In this document: positions 26,695-35,602 of the stretch, one piece after another
Layout of the letters: every line of letters starts with the position of its first letter
Position numbering within the stretch: position 1 is the stretch's first letter
Assembly: GCF_030546645.1 (NCBI RefSeq)
Contig: NZ_JAUOTO010000004.1
Location: 806,001-870,000 of the forward strand
Direction of reading: 5' to 3'
Length of the DNA: 64,000 nt
DNA from: Flavitalea plasmicola
GTDB taxonomy: Bacteria; Bacteroidota; Bacteroidia; Chitinophagales; Chitinophagaceae
Program-made: the position numbers and the translations under genes
The notes under the pieces: model-generated
What the model was told of the DNA's origin: nothing
Databases searched by the model: none
What the model saw: the letters and a program-made list of their open reading frames with translations, nothing else

Positions 26695-28452
26695 ATGATA
26701 TCAAATTATGATAAAGGCCCTTTTATCAGGGTCAGGGAAGATGCGGCAGAATGTTGGGAAGGTTGGAATGAGACTTGTCGGATCATCAGTGAGAAGATCG
26801 ATCGTTTGCCCGGGAAGAAAAAGGTTGTTGCCATGGAATGCTACCAGGGCGTTGATGACGAGGAGGTGCTGGTCCGGCTACAGGAAGGGGTAAAAGGGAT
26901 GTTTCATTTGTCCAAGGCTTGCATGCTGCCGGAAGAAAAGCTGAGGCCCATGCTGCATCCTGATGTTACGGACGATGAAGTGTTTGGTCGCATCACCCGG
27001 CTCGAGCTGCGGGACCTTTTCGACGGGGAAGCCATCGGTGCCATGCGGGGAAAGATCGATGGTAAGAAAGAGGGGGTGATCATCGTATATGGCCCAGGCG
27101 CTGCGCTGGTGGTTCCGGAGGCGCACCTGGTGGTATATTTCGACATGCCGCGATGGGAAGGCCAGCTGCGTTTCCGACGTAATGAAGTGGCCAATCTTGG
27201 CTTTACGGATAAGAATGCCAAAGCGGCTCTGCAATACAAGCAAGCGTTTTTTGTCGACTGGCGGGTATGTGACAGGCACAAGAAGATGTTGATGGACAGA
27301 TGGGACCTGGTGGTGGACACGACTATACGCGAACAGCCAAAGCTGGTGACGGGAGCTGCGTTGAATAAAGCCTATGGTCAGGCCGTGTCGCAGCCTTTCC
27401 GGCTGGTGCCATTCTTCGATCCCGGTCCCTGGGGAGGGCAATGGATGAAGCAGCATTGCGGGCTCGATGGTGCACAGGCGAATTATGCCTGGTGTTTCGA
27501 CTGTGTGCCGGAGGAAAATTCGCTGCTGCTGCGATTCAATGACATACTTTTCGAAACGCCGGGTATCAATCTTGTATTCGCACAGTCGCGTAAATTGCTG
27601 GGAGATGCCGTACAGGCGAGATTTGGGGATGAATTTCCTATACGGTTTGACTTCCTGGACACGATGGGTGGGGGGAACCTAAGCTTGCAGGTGCATCCTA
27701 CCACGGAATACATCCGGGAGCATTTCGGAATGCAGTATACCCAGGATGAAAGTTATTACATGCTGGATGCAGGAGACGATGCCTGTGTATACCTGGGACT
27801 GAAGGATGGCATTTCTCCCGCAGCGATGATCTGCGAACTGGAGGAAGCGCAGGACAGCAGCACTTGTTTTGATGCAGAAAAATATGTCGCCAGGTGGCCC
27901 GTAAAGAAACACGATCATGTATTGATACCTGCAGGCACCGTCCATTGTTCCGGTAGGAACAGCATGGTGCTGGAGATCAGCGCCACTCCTTATATTTTTA
28001 CATTCAAGCTTTGGGATTGGGGAAGAATGGGGTTGGACGGCAAGCCACGTCCCATCAATATCGGTCATGGCAAGCATGTCATCGACTGGACCATGACCCC
28101 GGAGCGAACAAAGAAGGAGCTGATCAATACGGTGGAGACGGTGGCGGAAGGCGAAGGTTGGAGAGAAGAGCGTACGGGGCTGCATGAAAGAGAGTTCATA
28201 GAGACGCGCCGGCATTGGTTCACAGATACGGTGGTTCATCAGACGAATGGCAGCGTGCATGTGCTGAACCTGGTGGAAGGGCGGGAGGTGCTGGTGGAGA
28301 GCCCTTCCGGCGCGTTCGAGCCGTTTGTGGTGCATTATGCAGAGACCTTTGTCGTGCCGGAGTTCGTGAAGGAATACAGTGTTACGCCGTATGGGGAGAG
28401 CGCAGGAAAGCAATGCGCCACCATGAAGGCTTATGTACGGAAAAATCCCTAA
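26695..28452 (+). CDS. Mannose-6-phosphate isomerase-like protein with extra N-terminal domain
   Basis: A 585-residue protein. The C-terminal half (about 245-585) resembles class I phosphomannose isomerase: LDTMGGGNLSLQVHPTTEYI holds zinc-site residues, HDHVLIPAGTVHCSGRNSMV resembles the second cupin metal motif, and KLWDWGRMGLDGKPRP follows. The first about 235 residues are additional; GVIIVYGPGAALVVPEAHLV and VVYFDMPRWEGQLRFRRNE there recall P-loop nucleotide-kinase folds but no GxxxxGK Walker A is present. Interconversion of mannose-6-P and fructose-6-P is inferred from the C-terminus and the ROK kinase and sugar-porter neighbours. The role of the N-terminal part is unknown. Confidence 0.8.
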   Translation: MISNYDKGPFIRVREDAAECWEGWNETCRIISEKIDRLPGKKKVVAMECYQGVDDEEVLVRLQEGVKGMFHLSKACMLPEEKLRPMLHPDVTDDEVFGRITRLELRDLFDGEAIGAMRGKIDGKKEGVIIVYGPGAALVVPEAHLVVYFDMPRWEGQLRFRRNEVANLGFTDKNAKAALQYKQAFFVDWRVCDRHKKMLMDRWDLVVDTTIREQPKLVTGAALNKAYGQAVSQPFRLVPFFDPGPWGGQWMKQHCGLDGAQANYAWCFDCVPEENSLLLRFNDILFETPGINLVFAQSRKLLGDAVQARFGDEFPIRFDFLDTMGGGNLSLQVHPTTEYIREHFGMQYTQDESYYMLDAGDDACVYLGLKDGISPAAMICELEEAQDSSTCFDAEKYVARWPVKKHDHVLIPAGTVHCSGRNSMVLEISATPYIFTFKLWDWGRMGLDGKPRPINIGHGKHVIDWTMTPERTKKELINTVETVAEGEGWREERTGLHEREFIETRRHWFTDTVVHQTNGSVHVLNLVEGREVLVESPSGAFEPFVVHYAETFVVPEFVKEYSVTPYGESAGKQCATMKAYVRKNP

Positions 28453-28469
28453 AACATCATTTTCGCCAT

Positions 28470-29816
28470 ATGAATTTTGCTGCAAGAACCAATTACATAT
28501 GCATGACCGTAGCCCTTGGCGGATTGCTGTTCGGCTTTGACACGGCTGTTATTTCAGGGGCCATCGGATTAATTAAAGCACAATTTTCCCTGGGTACGGT
28601 GCAGGAAGGCTGGCTGGTGAGCAGCGGACTGGCGGGATGTATCATCGGTGTGCTGGTCACTGGCGTCCTGAGCGACCGCATCGGCCGCAAGCGGACCGTT
28701 CTCCTTGCGGCAGGGATGTTCCTGCTATCCGCCATTGGCTGCGCTTTTGCGGCCGATGTCGACTGGCTGATCGCTGCCCGTATTGTTGGCGGTGTAGGTG
28801 TAGGAATGGCTTCCGTCATATCTCCCATGCTGATAGCGGAGTTCGCGCCGGCCGACAGCAGGGGGCGGATGATCGCTTATTATCAGCTGGCGATCACGGT
28901 GGGTATCCTGCTGGCATATCTATCCAATGCATTGTTCCTTTCATTGGGAGCGGGTGGTTTTTCAAATGAGATCTGGAGGCCGATGTTCCTGGTGATGGCT
29001 GCGCCTTCCCTGCTATTCCTTCTCCTTTTATTCAAAGTGCCCGAGAGTCCCCGCTGGCTGATATCCATCAGGGAGCATGTAAAGGCGCGCGCCGTGCTCG
29101 GCACCATCAGGCCGGAGCGGGTGGCGGACAAAGAGCTGGCGGATATGGAAGAGGCAGCCCGCAAGGCATCCGCGAAAAAAATATCCTTGCTGGAAGGCCC
29201 TTTGCGTCTGCCCCTGCTGATAGGGATCGTGCTGGCCGTGTTCCAGCAGTTCTCAGGTATCAATGCCATCATCTATTATGGACCCAGCATTTTTGAAGCG
29301 GCTGGGATAGGGGGCAGCAATGCGCTGATCTTCCAGGTGATCGTCGGCGCGATCAATGTACTTTTTACTATTGTCGCATTACTGTGGTCCGATAAATACG
29401 GTCGTAAATTCCTGCTCATCACCGGGCTCAGTGGAATCATCTTCTCTCTTGTTTTCTGTGGTGTGCTTTTTTACACCGGAAAGACGCACGGGCTGCTGCT
29501 GCTGGTCCTCATGTTGATGTTCATCGCCTGCTTTGCTTTTTCATTGGGACCAGTGACCTGGATCATCATCAACGAGATCTTTCCTACAGCCATACGGGTG
29601 AAAGCCGTGTCCATCTGTACCCTGGCATTGTGGATCGCCGTCTGGATGGTGGGGCAGTTCTTTCCCTGGATGCTGGAAAAGGCTGGTGCGGCCGTCACAT
29701 TCTGGATCTTTGCCGGGTGCAGCATCGTTAATTTCTTTTTCAGCTGGAGGGTTGTAAAGGAAACGAAGGGCAAGACGCTGGAGGAGATGGAGACAGTATT
29801 TATTGCTCCCCATTAG
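28470..29816 (+). CDS. MFS sugar porter (sugar:H+ symporter type)
   Basis: A 448-residue inner-membrane transporter with about twelve hydrophobic segments. Sugar-porter signatures are present: LLFGFDTAVISGAIG in helix 1, DRIGRKRTVLL after helix 2, VPESPRWL at the end of helix 6, FQQFSGINAIIYYGPSIFE in helix 7, DKYGRKFLL, and PVTWIIINEIFP near helix 10. These place it with XylE/GlcP-type symporters. The ATG at 28470 was chosen because it begins directly before helix 1; a longer frame would start inside the upstream gene. Substrate is probably a hexose, given the kinase and isomerase genes before it. Confidence 0.92.
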   Translation: MNFAARTNYICMTVALGGLLFGFDTAVISGAIGLIKAQFSLGTVQEGWLVSSGLAGCIIGVLVTGVLSDRIGRKRTVLLAAGMFLLSAIGCAFAADVDWLIAARIVGGVGVGMASVISPMLIAEFAPADSRGRMIAYYQLAITVGILLAYLSNALFLSLGAGGFSNEIWRPMFLVMAAPSLLFLLLLFKVPESPRWLISIREHVKARAVLGTIRPERVADKELADMEEAARKASAKKISLLEGPLRLPLLIGIVLAVFQQFSGINAIIYYGPSIFEAAGIGGSNALIFQVIVGAINVLFTIVALLWSDKYGRKFLLITGLSGIIFSLVFCGVLFYTGKTHGLLLLVLMLMFIACFAFSLGPVTWIIINEIFPTAIRVKAVSICTLALWIAVWMVGQFFPWMLEKAGAAVTFWIFAGCSIVNFFFSWRVVKETKGKTLEEMETVFIAPH

Positions 29817-29830
29817 ACGGAATGGCTACA

Positions 29831-29860
29831 AACAGAAAAGAGCACCGAAGTGCTCCTGTT
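29831..29860. terminator. Hairpin between the sugar porter and a convergent small gene
   Basis: GAGCAC (29840-29845) and GTGCTC (29850-29855) pair around CGAA. The stem can be extended across an AAAA bulge by AACAG (29831-29835) with CTGTT (29856-29860). There is only a short T-run, so efficiency is uncertain; it could serve both converging genes. Confidence 0.5.
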
Positions 29861-29887
29861 TCCTGTCGTCGAAGGCTGCTCATATCT

Positions 29888-30154
29888 TTATTGCTTAACA
29901 AGCATGGTCTTGTAGATGGTGTCTCCCGTGGGATCTTTAATATCCAGCTGGTAGGAGCCCAATTGCAGGGACTGCAGGTCACCCAGGGGGATCTTATTCA
30001 CTCCTTTTTCAAGTCCGGCGCCGAGCATCCGGATGATCCTGTTGTCTTTCAGGTTGGCGAGCAGAATAATGCAATCTCTATCTTCTGCGCAGGTGAGCTC
30101 AATCTCTATAAAACGGTCGAATGGGTTCGGATATACCGAGACGGCTGTGGACAT
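29888..30154 (-). CDS. Small protein consisting only of a T9SS-type sorting domain
   Basis: An 88-residue protein that is almost entirely a type A T9SS C-terminal domain: VYPNPFDRFIEIELT at the start, then RIIRMLGAGLEKGVNKIPLG, and the closing LQLGSYQLDIKDPTGDTIYKTMLVKQ pattern (given here only in part by its key residues Gly-Ser-Tyr, Thr-Ile-Tyr-Lys and Val-Lys-Gln). No signal peptide is visible before it, so on its own it could not enter the periplasm. It may be the remnant of a larger secreted protein, or a start further upstream may be missed. The upstream frame closes soon, and no fused passenger domain is seen in the adjoining 300 bases. Confidence 0.6.
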   Translation of the reverse strand: MSTAVSVYPNPFDRFIEIELTCAEDRDCIILLANLKDNRIIRMLGAGLEKGVNKIPLGDLQSLQLGSYQLDIKDPTGDTIYKTMLVKQ

Positions 30155-30162
30155 AGCTAAAA

Positions 30163-30291
30163 TTAATATTGGTCACGATTAACCTTTGTGATGACCCGCA
30201 GGGGTATCAGCGCCGGCATTTTCTGGTGGCTGGTTTTAGAAGTAACAAGCTGGCGGATGAAGGTTTCGATTAGTTGGAAGAGCGTGTTCAT
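30163..30291 (-). CDS. Possible 42-residue ORF upstream of the T9SS-domain ORF
   Basis: An ATG at 30291 opens a 42-codon frame ending TAA at 30163, 8 bases before the start of the T9SS-domain gene. The product is basic, with an N-terminal amphipathic stretch (NTLFQLIETFIRQLV), and resembles nothing recognised. The spacing is operon-like, but nothing else proves that it is expressed. Confidence 0.25.
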   Translation of the reverse strand: MNTLFQLIETFIRQLVTSKTSHQKMPALIPLRVITKVNRDQY

Positions 30292-30473
30292 GGTAACGGT
30301 TTAAGTAGGTAGAGGCCATAATTCGGCCAAAAATTCAACTATCTGTTAACCAGCTTCTTATTGACCGCAAAGGAAATGATTTTATCCCGGAATGGGAAAA
30401 ATATGTTGAATCTGGGAATAAATTGCGTATTACTACGATGCGAAACTGCGGAAAACACGTAGTTGGCGAGAGG
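30292..30473. other. Intergenic region before the T9SS-domain small gene
   Basis: With the ORF above, this is part of a 319-base stretch without an assured gene. It follows the 3' end of the minus-strand TonB receptor gene. No terminator hairpin, promoter box or conserved coding frame was identified in it. Confidence 0.35.
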
Positions 30474-32954
30474 TCAAAACCGTCCGACCAGTTTCAGGTT
30501 GAGCATTCTGGGGGTAAGGCGGTTGGGCATTGCATAGGTGGTGTTGGAGAAATCCTTAATCAGCATATAGGAGATGGTATTGGCCCTGTCGATGAGGTTG
30601 AAAACTTCCAGGGTGGCCCAGATATTTTCGAAATTGCGGAAGGGACTATGGCTCCTGCGATTGCTTTTTTCGCTGTCCAGCAGCAGGGCGCTGAAGCCTA
30701 TATCGATACGGATATAGGGGGGGATGGTCAGGGCGTTGCGATAGCGCAGGTTGCCGGGGATATTGAAAGGCAGATCGCTGCCGTAGAGAAAATTTAGAAA
30801 AGCTTTCAGGTTTTTGTTGGTAGCCAGGTAGTCCTGCATATACAGTCCGAATGTGAAGAGGCGATCGGAAGGTCGTCTTACCCAACCAGCTTTGGTCCGC
30901 ATGCTGTCCACTGGCTGTTGCTGTGCATTCAGCGTATAGGTGTAGTAGGAAGTGTCGATCCTTTCCTTTGTTCTCATAAACCCGATGCTTACCCAGCTTT
31001 CGGCGTCTTTTACCAATTCGCCAAACAGGCGGGACTCTATGCCGGCGGCATAGGCTTGGGCCTTATTCTCTCCGAAATATTGGATATGGACGTTATTGAT
31101 GTCGTATGGGTCTATCCGTGACATCTGTTTGTAATAGGCTTCTGTCGTCCACCTGAAAGGCCGCAAGCCCAGCTTGAAATTCTTTTCGATGCCTGCGACC
31201 ACCTGCCAGCTGCGTTGTGCTTTCAGGTCTTTGTTGAGGGAGCCATCGGGCCGGAGCATTTCCCGGAAGAAAGGTGGCTGGTCGTAGATGCCGAGGGCGG
31301 CCCTGTACACGATGTCCTTTCGTGCGTGCCTGGGTTTCCAGGAGAGGCCCAGCCGGGGGGATAGCAGCAGTTCCTTGTTCAGCGTATTGTAGTTGTACCG
31401 CAGGCCGCCCTGGATAGTAAAGCCGCCGGGGTCATTGAAGAGGATATTGTCCTGTATGAAGCCCGTGAGGCGCGTGATGGAAAAGTCGTCCTTCGATTTG
31501 GCGGCATTGCTGACGGAGGGCTGACCAGGAACATACGGTAGTGCATAGCCTGCGGAGTCCTGGTATTGCCATTCATTCAGCTGATCGTGCACGATCTGCC
31601 GCTCAGCGCTGACACCCCATTGAATAAAGTGTTTGTCCAGGGTGAGGTAGCCTTTATGTGTGGCATTCCAGACGGCGATGTTCAGCCTGTCGCGGGCATA
31701 GTTCTGGTAGACGCCGGCGCCCAGCGGATTGGTGATGAGTCCGAAGGTGGAGCTGCTTTTATCGAAGTCGCGTTCTCCGAACAGGTAAGCGCCTGTGATA
31801 TCATAAGATTGCCGTTCGTTGTCGCCAAACCGGGAGGCCATCCATTTCAGGCGGAGGTTCTTTCTCACCTGTTGGGTAAGGGAAAGCCCCAGCATATTCG
31901 TCTGATAGCGGTCCTGCTCCTGTCCGTCAAAATAGATATCGAGTCCCAGGTTGGATGCATAAAAAGGGGAGAATACCGAGGAGGTCAGCTGGCTGGATTG
32001 GGGGATGAGATGGAATTTGGTTTGTGAAAAGGTTCCCATCAGCTCAAGCTGGCTTTTGCTGTTCAGCTGGTAGGTCAGCAGCGCCTGGATATCGGCGGAG
32101 GAAGGGGCATAGTTACCTTTTGTTTCCTGGTTGCTGAGCAGGGTACGGTTGGTGCGGCTGCGTACGCCCAGGAGGTAAGTGAATTTTTTATGGGCGCCAG
32201 TCCCTTCCAGGTGGAGGCCTTGCTCCAGCAGGCCAAGGTAAACAGAGCCGCCGAACGCCGTTGGCTTCCTGTATTGTATGTCCAGGGCAGAGGACATTTT
32301 ATCGCCATATTTGGCCTGGAACCCGCCTGTGTAAAAGCTGACGCTGCGGGTCATTTCCGGGTTGATGAAGCTCAGTCCTTCCTGTTGGGCATTATTGACC
32401 AGGTAGGGCCTGAAGACTTCGAAGTCATTCACGTAAATGAGGTTTTCGTCGTAATTGCCGCCCCGCACGGAATATTGGGAGGTAAGCTCATTATTTGACC
32501 CGACGAAGATCTTTAACAGGCTTTCTATGCCGCCAATAGGCGCGGGGATATTGATGGCGTTCTTGGGATTGATCTTCACCAGCCCTGATTCCCTGCTCTC
32601 ACGCTGGTCCGAGATGACTACCTCCTGCAGCTGGCGGGCGCCTCTTTCCAGGCGGACCACTATCTTTTCCTCCTCGTTCTCATTCAGCAGGAAGTTGCGT
32701 TGTTCGGTCTTAAAGCCTGCATAGGTAAATACCAGTGCAAAGGCCTTATCGGCGGGTACTTTTATACGGAACGCGCCGGAGTCATTGGTCAGCACGCCGG
32801 ATTGTCTGCCCAGGATCATTACGGAGGTTCCAGCCAGGGGATGCTCGTTCTCGTCCAACAGCCGCCCCGATATATAGGCCGATCTTTTTTGTGCCAGTGC
32901 GGACTGGAAAAACAGCAGGGAAGGGATAAGCAGGACAGCGAGTACAATTCTCAA
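30474..32954 (-). CDS. TonB-dependent outer-membrane receptor
   Basis: An 826-residue outer-membrane protein. Residues 1-21 are a signal peptide. Residues about 25-110 are a carboxypeptidase-regulatory-like domain (ISGRLLDENEHPLAGTSVMI, GAFRIKVPADKAFALVFTYA). The plug follows (about 115-230; SLLKIFVGSNNELTSQYSVR, GGNYDENLIYVNDFEVFRPY), then a beta-barrel ending in an aromatic residue (LKLVGRF, C-terminal Phe). No SusD-like partner is adjacent, and the extra SusC domain is not evident, so it is better called a general TonB receptor than a SusC. The ligand is unknown. Confidence 0.92.
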   Translation of the reverse strand: MRIVLAVLLIPSLLFFQSALAQKRSAYISGRLLDENEHPLAGTSVMILGRQSGVLTNDSGAFRIKVPADKAFALVFTYAGFKTEQRNFLLNENEEEKIVVRLERGARQLQEVVISDQRESRESGLVKINPKNAINIPAPIGGIESLLKIFVGSNNELTSQYSVRGGNYDENLIYVNDFEVFRPYLVNNAQQEGLSFINPEMTRSVSFYTGGFQAKYGDKMSSALDIQYRKPTAFGGSVYLGLLEQGLHLEGTGAHKKFTYLLGVRSRTNRTLLSNQETKGNYAPSSADIQALLTYQLNSKSQLELMGTFSQTKFHLIPQSSQLTSSVFSPFYASNLGLDIYFDGQEQDRYQTNMLGLSLTQQVRKNLRLKWMASRFGDNERQSYDITGAYLFGERDFDKSSSTFGLITNPLGAGVYQNYARDRLNIAVWNATHKGYLTLDKHFIQWGVSAERQIVHDQLNEWQYQDSAGYALPYVPGQPSVSNAAKSKDDFSITRLTGFIQDNILFNDPGGFTIQGGLRYNYNTLNKELLLSPRLGLSWKPRHARKDIVYRAALGIYDQPPFFREMLRPDGSLNKDLKAQRSWQVVAGIEKNFKLGLRPFRWTTEAYYKQMSRIDPYDINNVHIQYFGENKAQAYAAGIESRLFGELVKDAESWVSIGFMRTKERIDTSYYTYTLNAQQQPVDSMRTKAGWVRRPSDRLFTFGLYMQDYLATNKNLKAFLNFLYGSDLPFNIPGNLRYRNALTIPPYIRIDIGFSALLLDSEKSNRRSHSPFRNFENIWATLEVFNLIDRANTISYMLIKDFSNTTYAMPNRLTPRMLNLKLVGRF

Positions 32955-32999
32955 TGAAAAAAGCGTTTAAGATGACCGAAATTATGTTTATTTAGCACT

Positions 33000-33911
33000 A
33001 TGAACAAACCCTTGTTGTTTTTATGTTGCCTGGCGGTAGCGGGATCCTGCCGGAACACGGGCTCTCACCCCATCCCAACTGTGACGATGGACACCGTCAC
33101 TTCCGACAAATCAGCTGTCATGTCAGCGACGATCGCCCTGGACACTTCCATGATGGCGCTGAAGACGTTCCAGACCCTTTCGCTGGAGGATGCCATCAGC
33201 CAGGTGTGGAAATTCGATGATGCCGACAAGACCCATTGGAACAAGATATTCTGGGACACTGTCACTGATACCCGGCAGTATCCCGAGTTAGCTCTTTTCC
33301 GCGATCATTCCGCCCTCCTGAACCCCCGCTGCGGATTGAAGATCGGGACATGGAACCTGGACAAGGAGAACGGCGAGATGAGCCTTCTCTGGAAAGACGG
33401 CTCTGCCGACCTTTTTATTGTGCGGCAGAGGGCCCTCAGGCAAATGGAGCTTGCCTGGCACAGGGGGGGTGACCTGGCACTTGTCCGACTCAAGTCGGAT
33501 GCCATCGTACATAAACATGTGGAGGAGGACCCGTATTACCCTTCCAATGTCAAATGGATGGTCAGGCCGGCAGCCAAAGAAACGCGTGAGCAGCTGCGAC
33601 ACAGGATAAAGGCTTGCGTGCACTGGTATGCGCTTTTTTTCATGGATAATCACAACAGGCAGGAGACCGAGATCTCTTTCAGCGGGCTGCCTTCGTGTTT
33701 CGAGTGGTATAATGGAGGGATTGGGATGCAATCGAGGTCGGGGTTGGATAAAAAATGGCAGGCCTGCTTTTATTCCGAGGACCAGGCTTACACGGCTTAT
33801 GATATCATTGCCGGCGAATTAGGGAAGCATGAGCTGAAATGGCCACAGCATCCTACCAGTTGGGTGAAACAAACCGGGGAAGTATTGCAGCAGCTGACCA
33901 ATAAATTTTAA
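33000..33911 (+). CDS. Lipoprotein of unknown function
   Basis: A 303-residue protein with a lipoprotein signal peptide and lipobox (VAGSC, Cys17). The mature part is rich in Trp and charged residues. Segments such as LEDAISQVWKFDDADKTHWN and ALFRDHSALLNPRCGLKIG have no match that I recognise. It is divergent from the TonB receptor (45-base gap) and ends 2 bases from the convergent rpe gene. A near-consensus -7 box (TATGTTTA) sits about 9 bases before the ATG. Function not called. Confidence 0.7.
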   Translation: MNKPLLFLCCLAVAGSCRNTGSHPIPTVTMDTVTSDKSAVMSATIALDTSMMALKTFQTLSLEDAISQVWKFDDADKTHWNKIFWDTVTDTRQYPELALFRDHSALLNPRCGLKIGTWNLDKENGEMSLLWKDGSADLFIVRQRALRQMELAWHRGGDLALVRLKSDAIVHKHVEEDPYYPSNVKWMVRPAAKETREQLRHRIKACVHWYALFFMDNHNRQETEISFSGLPSCFEWYNGGIGMQSRSGLDKKWQACFYSEDQAYTAYDIIAGELGKHELKWPQHPTSWVKQTGEVLQQLTNKF

Positions 33912-33913
33912 TG

Positions 33914-34564
33914 TCACACAGCGTTCTTCAGCGCTTTTATCGTTGCTTTCGGATCGGCTGAACGGAAGACATTGCTGCCGGCTACCAGGACGTCGGCGCC
34001 AGCCCGCAGTATAGACCCCGCGTTTTCCGTTGTTACGCCGCCATCGATCTGGATCAGCGTAGGCAATCCTCTTTCGTGGATCATTTTTTTAAGATTGCGG
34101 ATCTTTTGGAAAGTGTGCGGTATGAATGACTGGCCGCCAAAGCCCGGATTGACACTCATGATCAGCACCATGTCCAGGTCCTGGAGGATATCGTTCAGCA
34201 GCTCCACCGGGGAATGAGGGTTCAGGGCTACGGCGGCCTGCATGCCCAGCTGTTTTATCTGCTGGATATTCCGGTGCAGATGACGGCAGGCTTCCAGGTG
34301 GACGGTGAGCCGGTCGGCCCCTGCTTTCCTAAAGGCTTCGGTGAATTTCTCCGGCTCTTCAATCATCAGGTGAACGTCACAGACCTTGGTCGTTGCCTTG
34401 CGGATCTGTTCGATCACCGGAAGGCCAAAGCTGATATTGGGCACAAACCGCCCATCCATTACGTCCAGGTGAAACCAGTCGGCCTGGCTTTCATTCAGCA
34501 TTTTACATTCTTCTTCCAGACGGAGAAAATTGGAGGCTAGTAAGGAAGGTGCTATTATCGCCAT
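33914..34564 (-). CDS. rpe: Ribulose-phosphate 3-epimerase
   Basis: Interconverts ribulose-5-P and xylulose-5-P in the pentose phosphate pathway, which supplies ribose-5-P for PRPP. 216 residues, TIM barrel. Motifs: IIAPSLLASNFLRLEEE, DWFHLDVMDGRFVPNISFG (metal and catalytic Asp), DVHLMIEEPEKF (His), VLIMSVNPGFGGQSF and IQIDGGVTTENAGSILRAGA (second Asp). It is separated by 21 bases from the upstream TPR lipoprotein gene, so it is probably co-transcribed. Confidence 0.96.
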   Translation of the reverse strand: MAIIAPSLLASNFLRLEEECKMLNESQADWFHLDVMDGRFVPNISFGLPVIEQIRKATTKVCDVHLMIEEPEKFTEAFRKAGADRLTVHLEACRHLHRNIQQIKQLGMQAAVALNPHSPVELLNDILQDLDMVLIMSVNPGFGGQSFIPHTFQKIRNLKKMIHERGLPTLIQIDGGVTTENAGSILRAGADVLVAGSNVFRSADPKATIKALKNAV

Positions 34565-34585
34565 GTTTTTTTTATTTAAGGCGTT

Positions 34586-35590
34586 CTATTTAAGACGTTT
34601 TATTCCTTCGCGGGCTTCTGTAAAGTCTTTGTCCAGCGCCAGCGCCTGCTGATAGTATAAGATGGCGTCATCTTTGTGCCCGGTGGCTTCGAAGCATCGT
34701 CCGAGCCAAAAATACCCGTCGGGGAAAGTATTGGAGACCTTCACGGTCATCTGGAATGCTTCGCCGGCCTCTGTATATTTTTTCTCATGAAAGAGTACGA
34801 TGCCTTTTTCAAGATGGGCGTCCGTAAATTTCCAGTCGCGACGGATGCAGGAATCAAACTGGGCGATGGCCTGTTTGTATTGTCCTGTATTGGAATAATA
34901 AATGCCTTTGATAAACAGGGGGTCTATCAGCTCGTGGGTGCTATCCTTTCGTAAAATGGCGTCGCATAGTTCAATGGCCGCGCTGTTCCTGTTCTCAGCG
35001 TAGAGGTGGGCCAGTTCCAGGGCATAGGTCCTGACAGGCTGCAGCGCATATGCTTTCCGGAGAGCCTCCAGCGCGGAGGCCGTATCCTGGGCCCTTTCCA
35101 ATAAAAGACCCTTTTCATACCAGGCTTCGAAGTCCAGCGAATCCGCAAGCAACATATCGTTGTAGAGCTGTAAGGCTTGCTTTGTCAGACCTGCCTGCTG
35201 GTAGAGATCTCCCAGCATATTGGAGAAATTGGCATTGCCGGGAAATTTTATCCGGCATTCCTGCAGCAGGCGGATGGCTTTTTGAGGCTGGCCGATGATA
35301 TTGAGGGTAGCCGCGTAGCGCAGTCCCGTAGGCTCGTCAGGGTGGAGCTGCCATGCTTTTAAAAAATCGGCTGCTGCCAGTTCGTGCAGGTTGTTCCTGG
35401 ATAAGAGTTCCGCTCTCCTGTAATACAAGCCTGCCTTATCGATGTTGCCGGACTGGTGAATGCTGTCTGTGATGGCAGCGTAGGGCGGCTTTTTCAGGAC
35501 AGTGGATTCCCCCTCCTTTCCATTGCTGTCATGTCCATTACAGGCTGCCGCCATCAGGCCGACGATCAGTAGCAGACTTAATTTGTTCAT
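34586..35590 (-). CDS. TPR-repeat lipoprotein
   Basis: A 334-residue protein with a lipobox (MAAAC, Cys17) and then consecutive tetratricopeptide repeats from about residue 50 to the end: YYRRAELLSRNNLHELAAAD, LNIIGQPQKAIRLLQECRIK, LGDLYQQAGLTKQALQLYND, KGIYYSNTGQYKQAIAQFDS, KGIVLFHEKKYTEAGEAFQM and GHKDDAILYYQQALALDKDF. Such proteins are protein-protein scaffolds; the partner is unknown. The ATG lies within a perfect inverted repeat and 4 bases after an exact -7 promoter box. Confidence 0.88.
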   Translation of the reverse strand: MNKLSLLLIVGLMAAACNGHDSNGKEGESTVLKKPPYAAITDSIHQSGNIDKAGLYYRRAELLSRNNLHELAAADFLKAWQLHPDEPTGLRYAATLNIIGQPQKAIRLLQECRIKFPGNANFSNMLGDLYQQAGLTKQALQLYNDMLLADSLDFEAWYEKGLLLERAQDTASALEALRKAYALQPVRTYALELAHLYAENRNSAAIELCDAILRKDSTHELIDPLFIKGIYYSNTGQYKQAIAQFDSCIRRDWKFTDAHLEKGIVLFHEKKYTEAGEAFQMTVKVSNTFPDGYFWLGRCFEATGHKDDAILYYQQALALDKDFTEAREGIKRLK

Positions 35591-35602
35591 GGAACAAATT
35601 TA
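35580..35602 (-). promoter_or_regulatory. -7 box and inverted repeat over the start of the TPR lipoprotein gene
   Basis: The minus strand at 35602-35595 reads TAAATTTG, an exact TAnnTTTG, ending 4 bases before the ATG. The arms AATTTGTTC (35580-35588) and GAACAAATT (35592-35600) are perfectly inverted around 3 bases that include two bases of the start codon. The repeat could be an operator or an RNA hairpin that hides the start codon. Confidence 0.5.
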
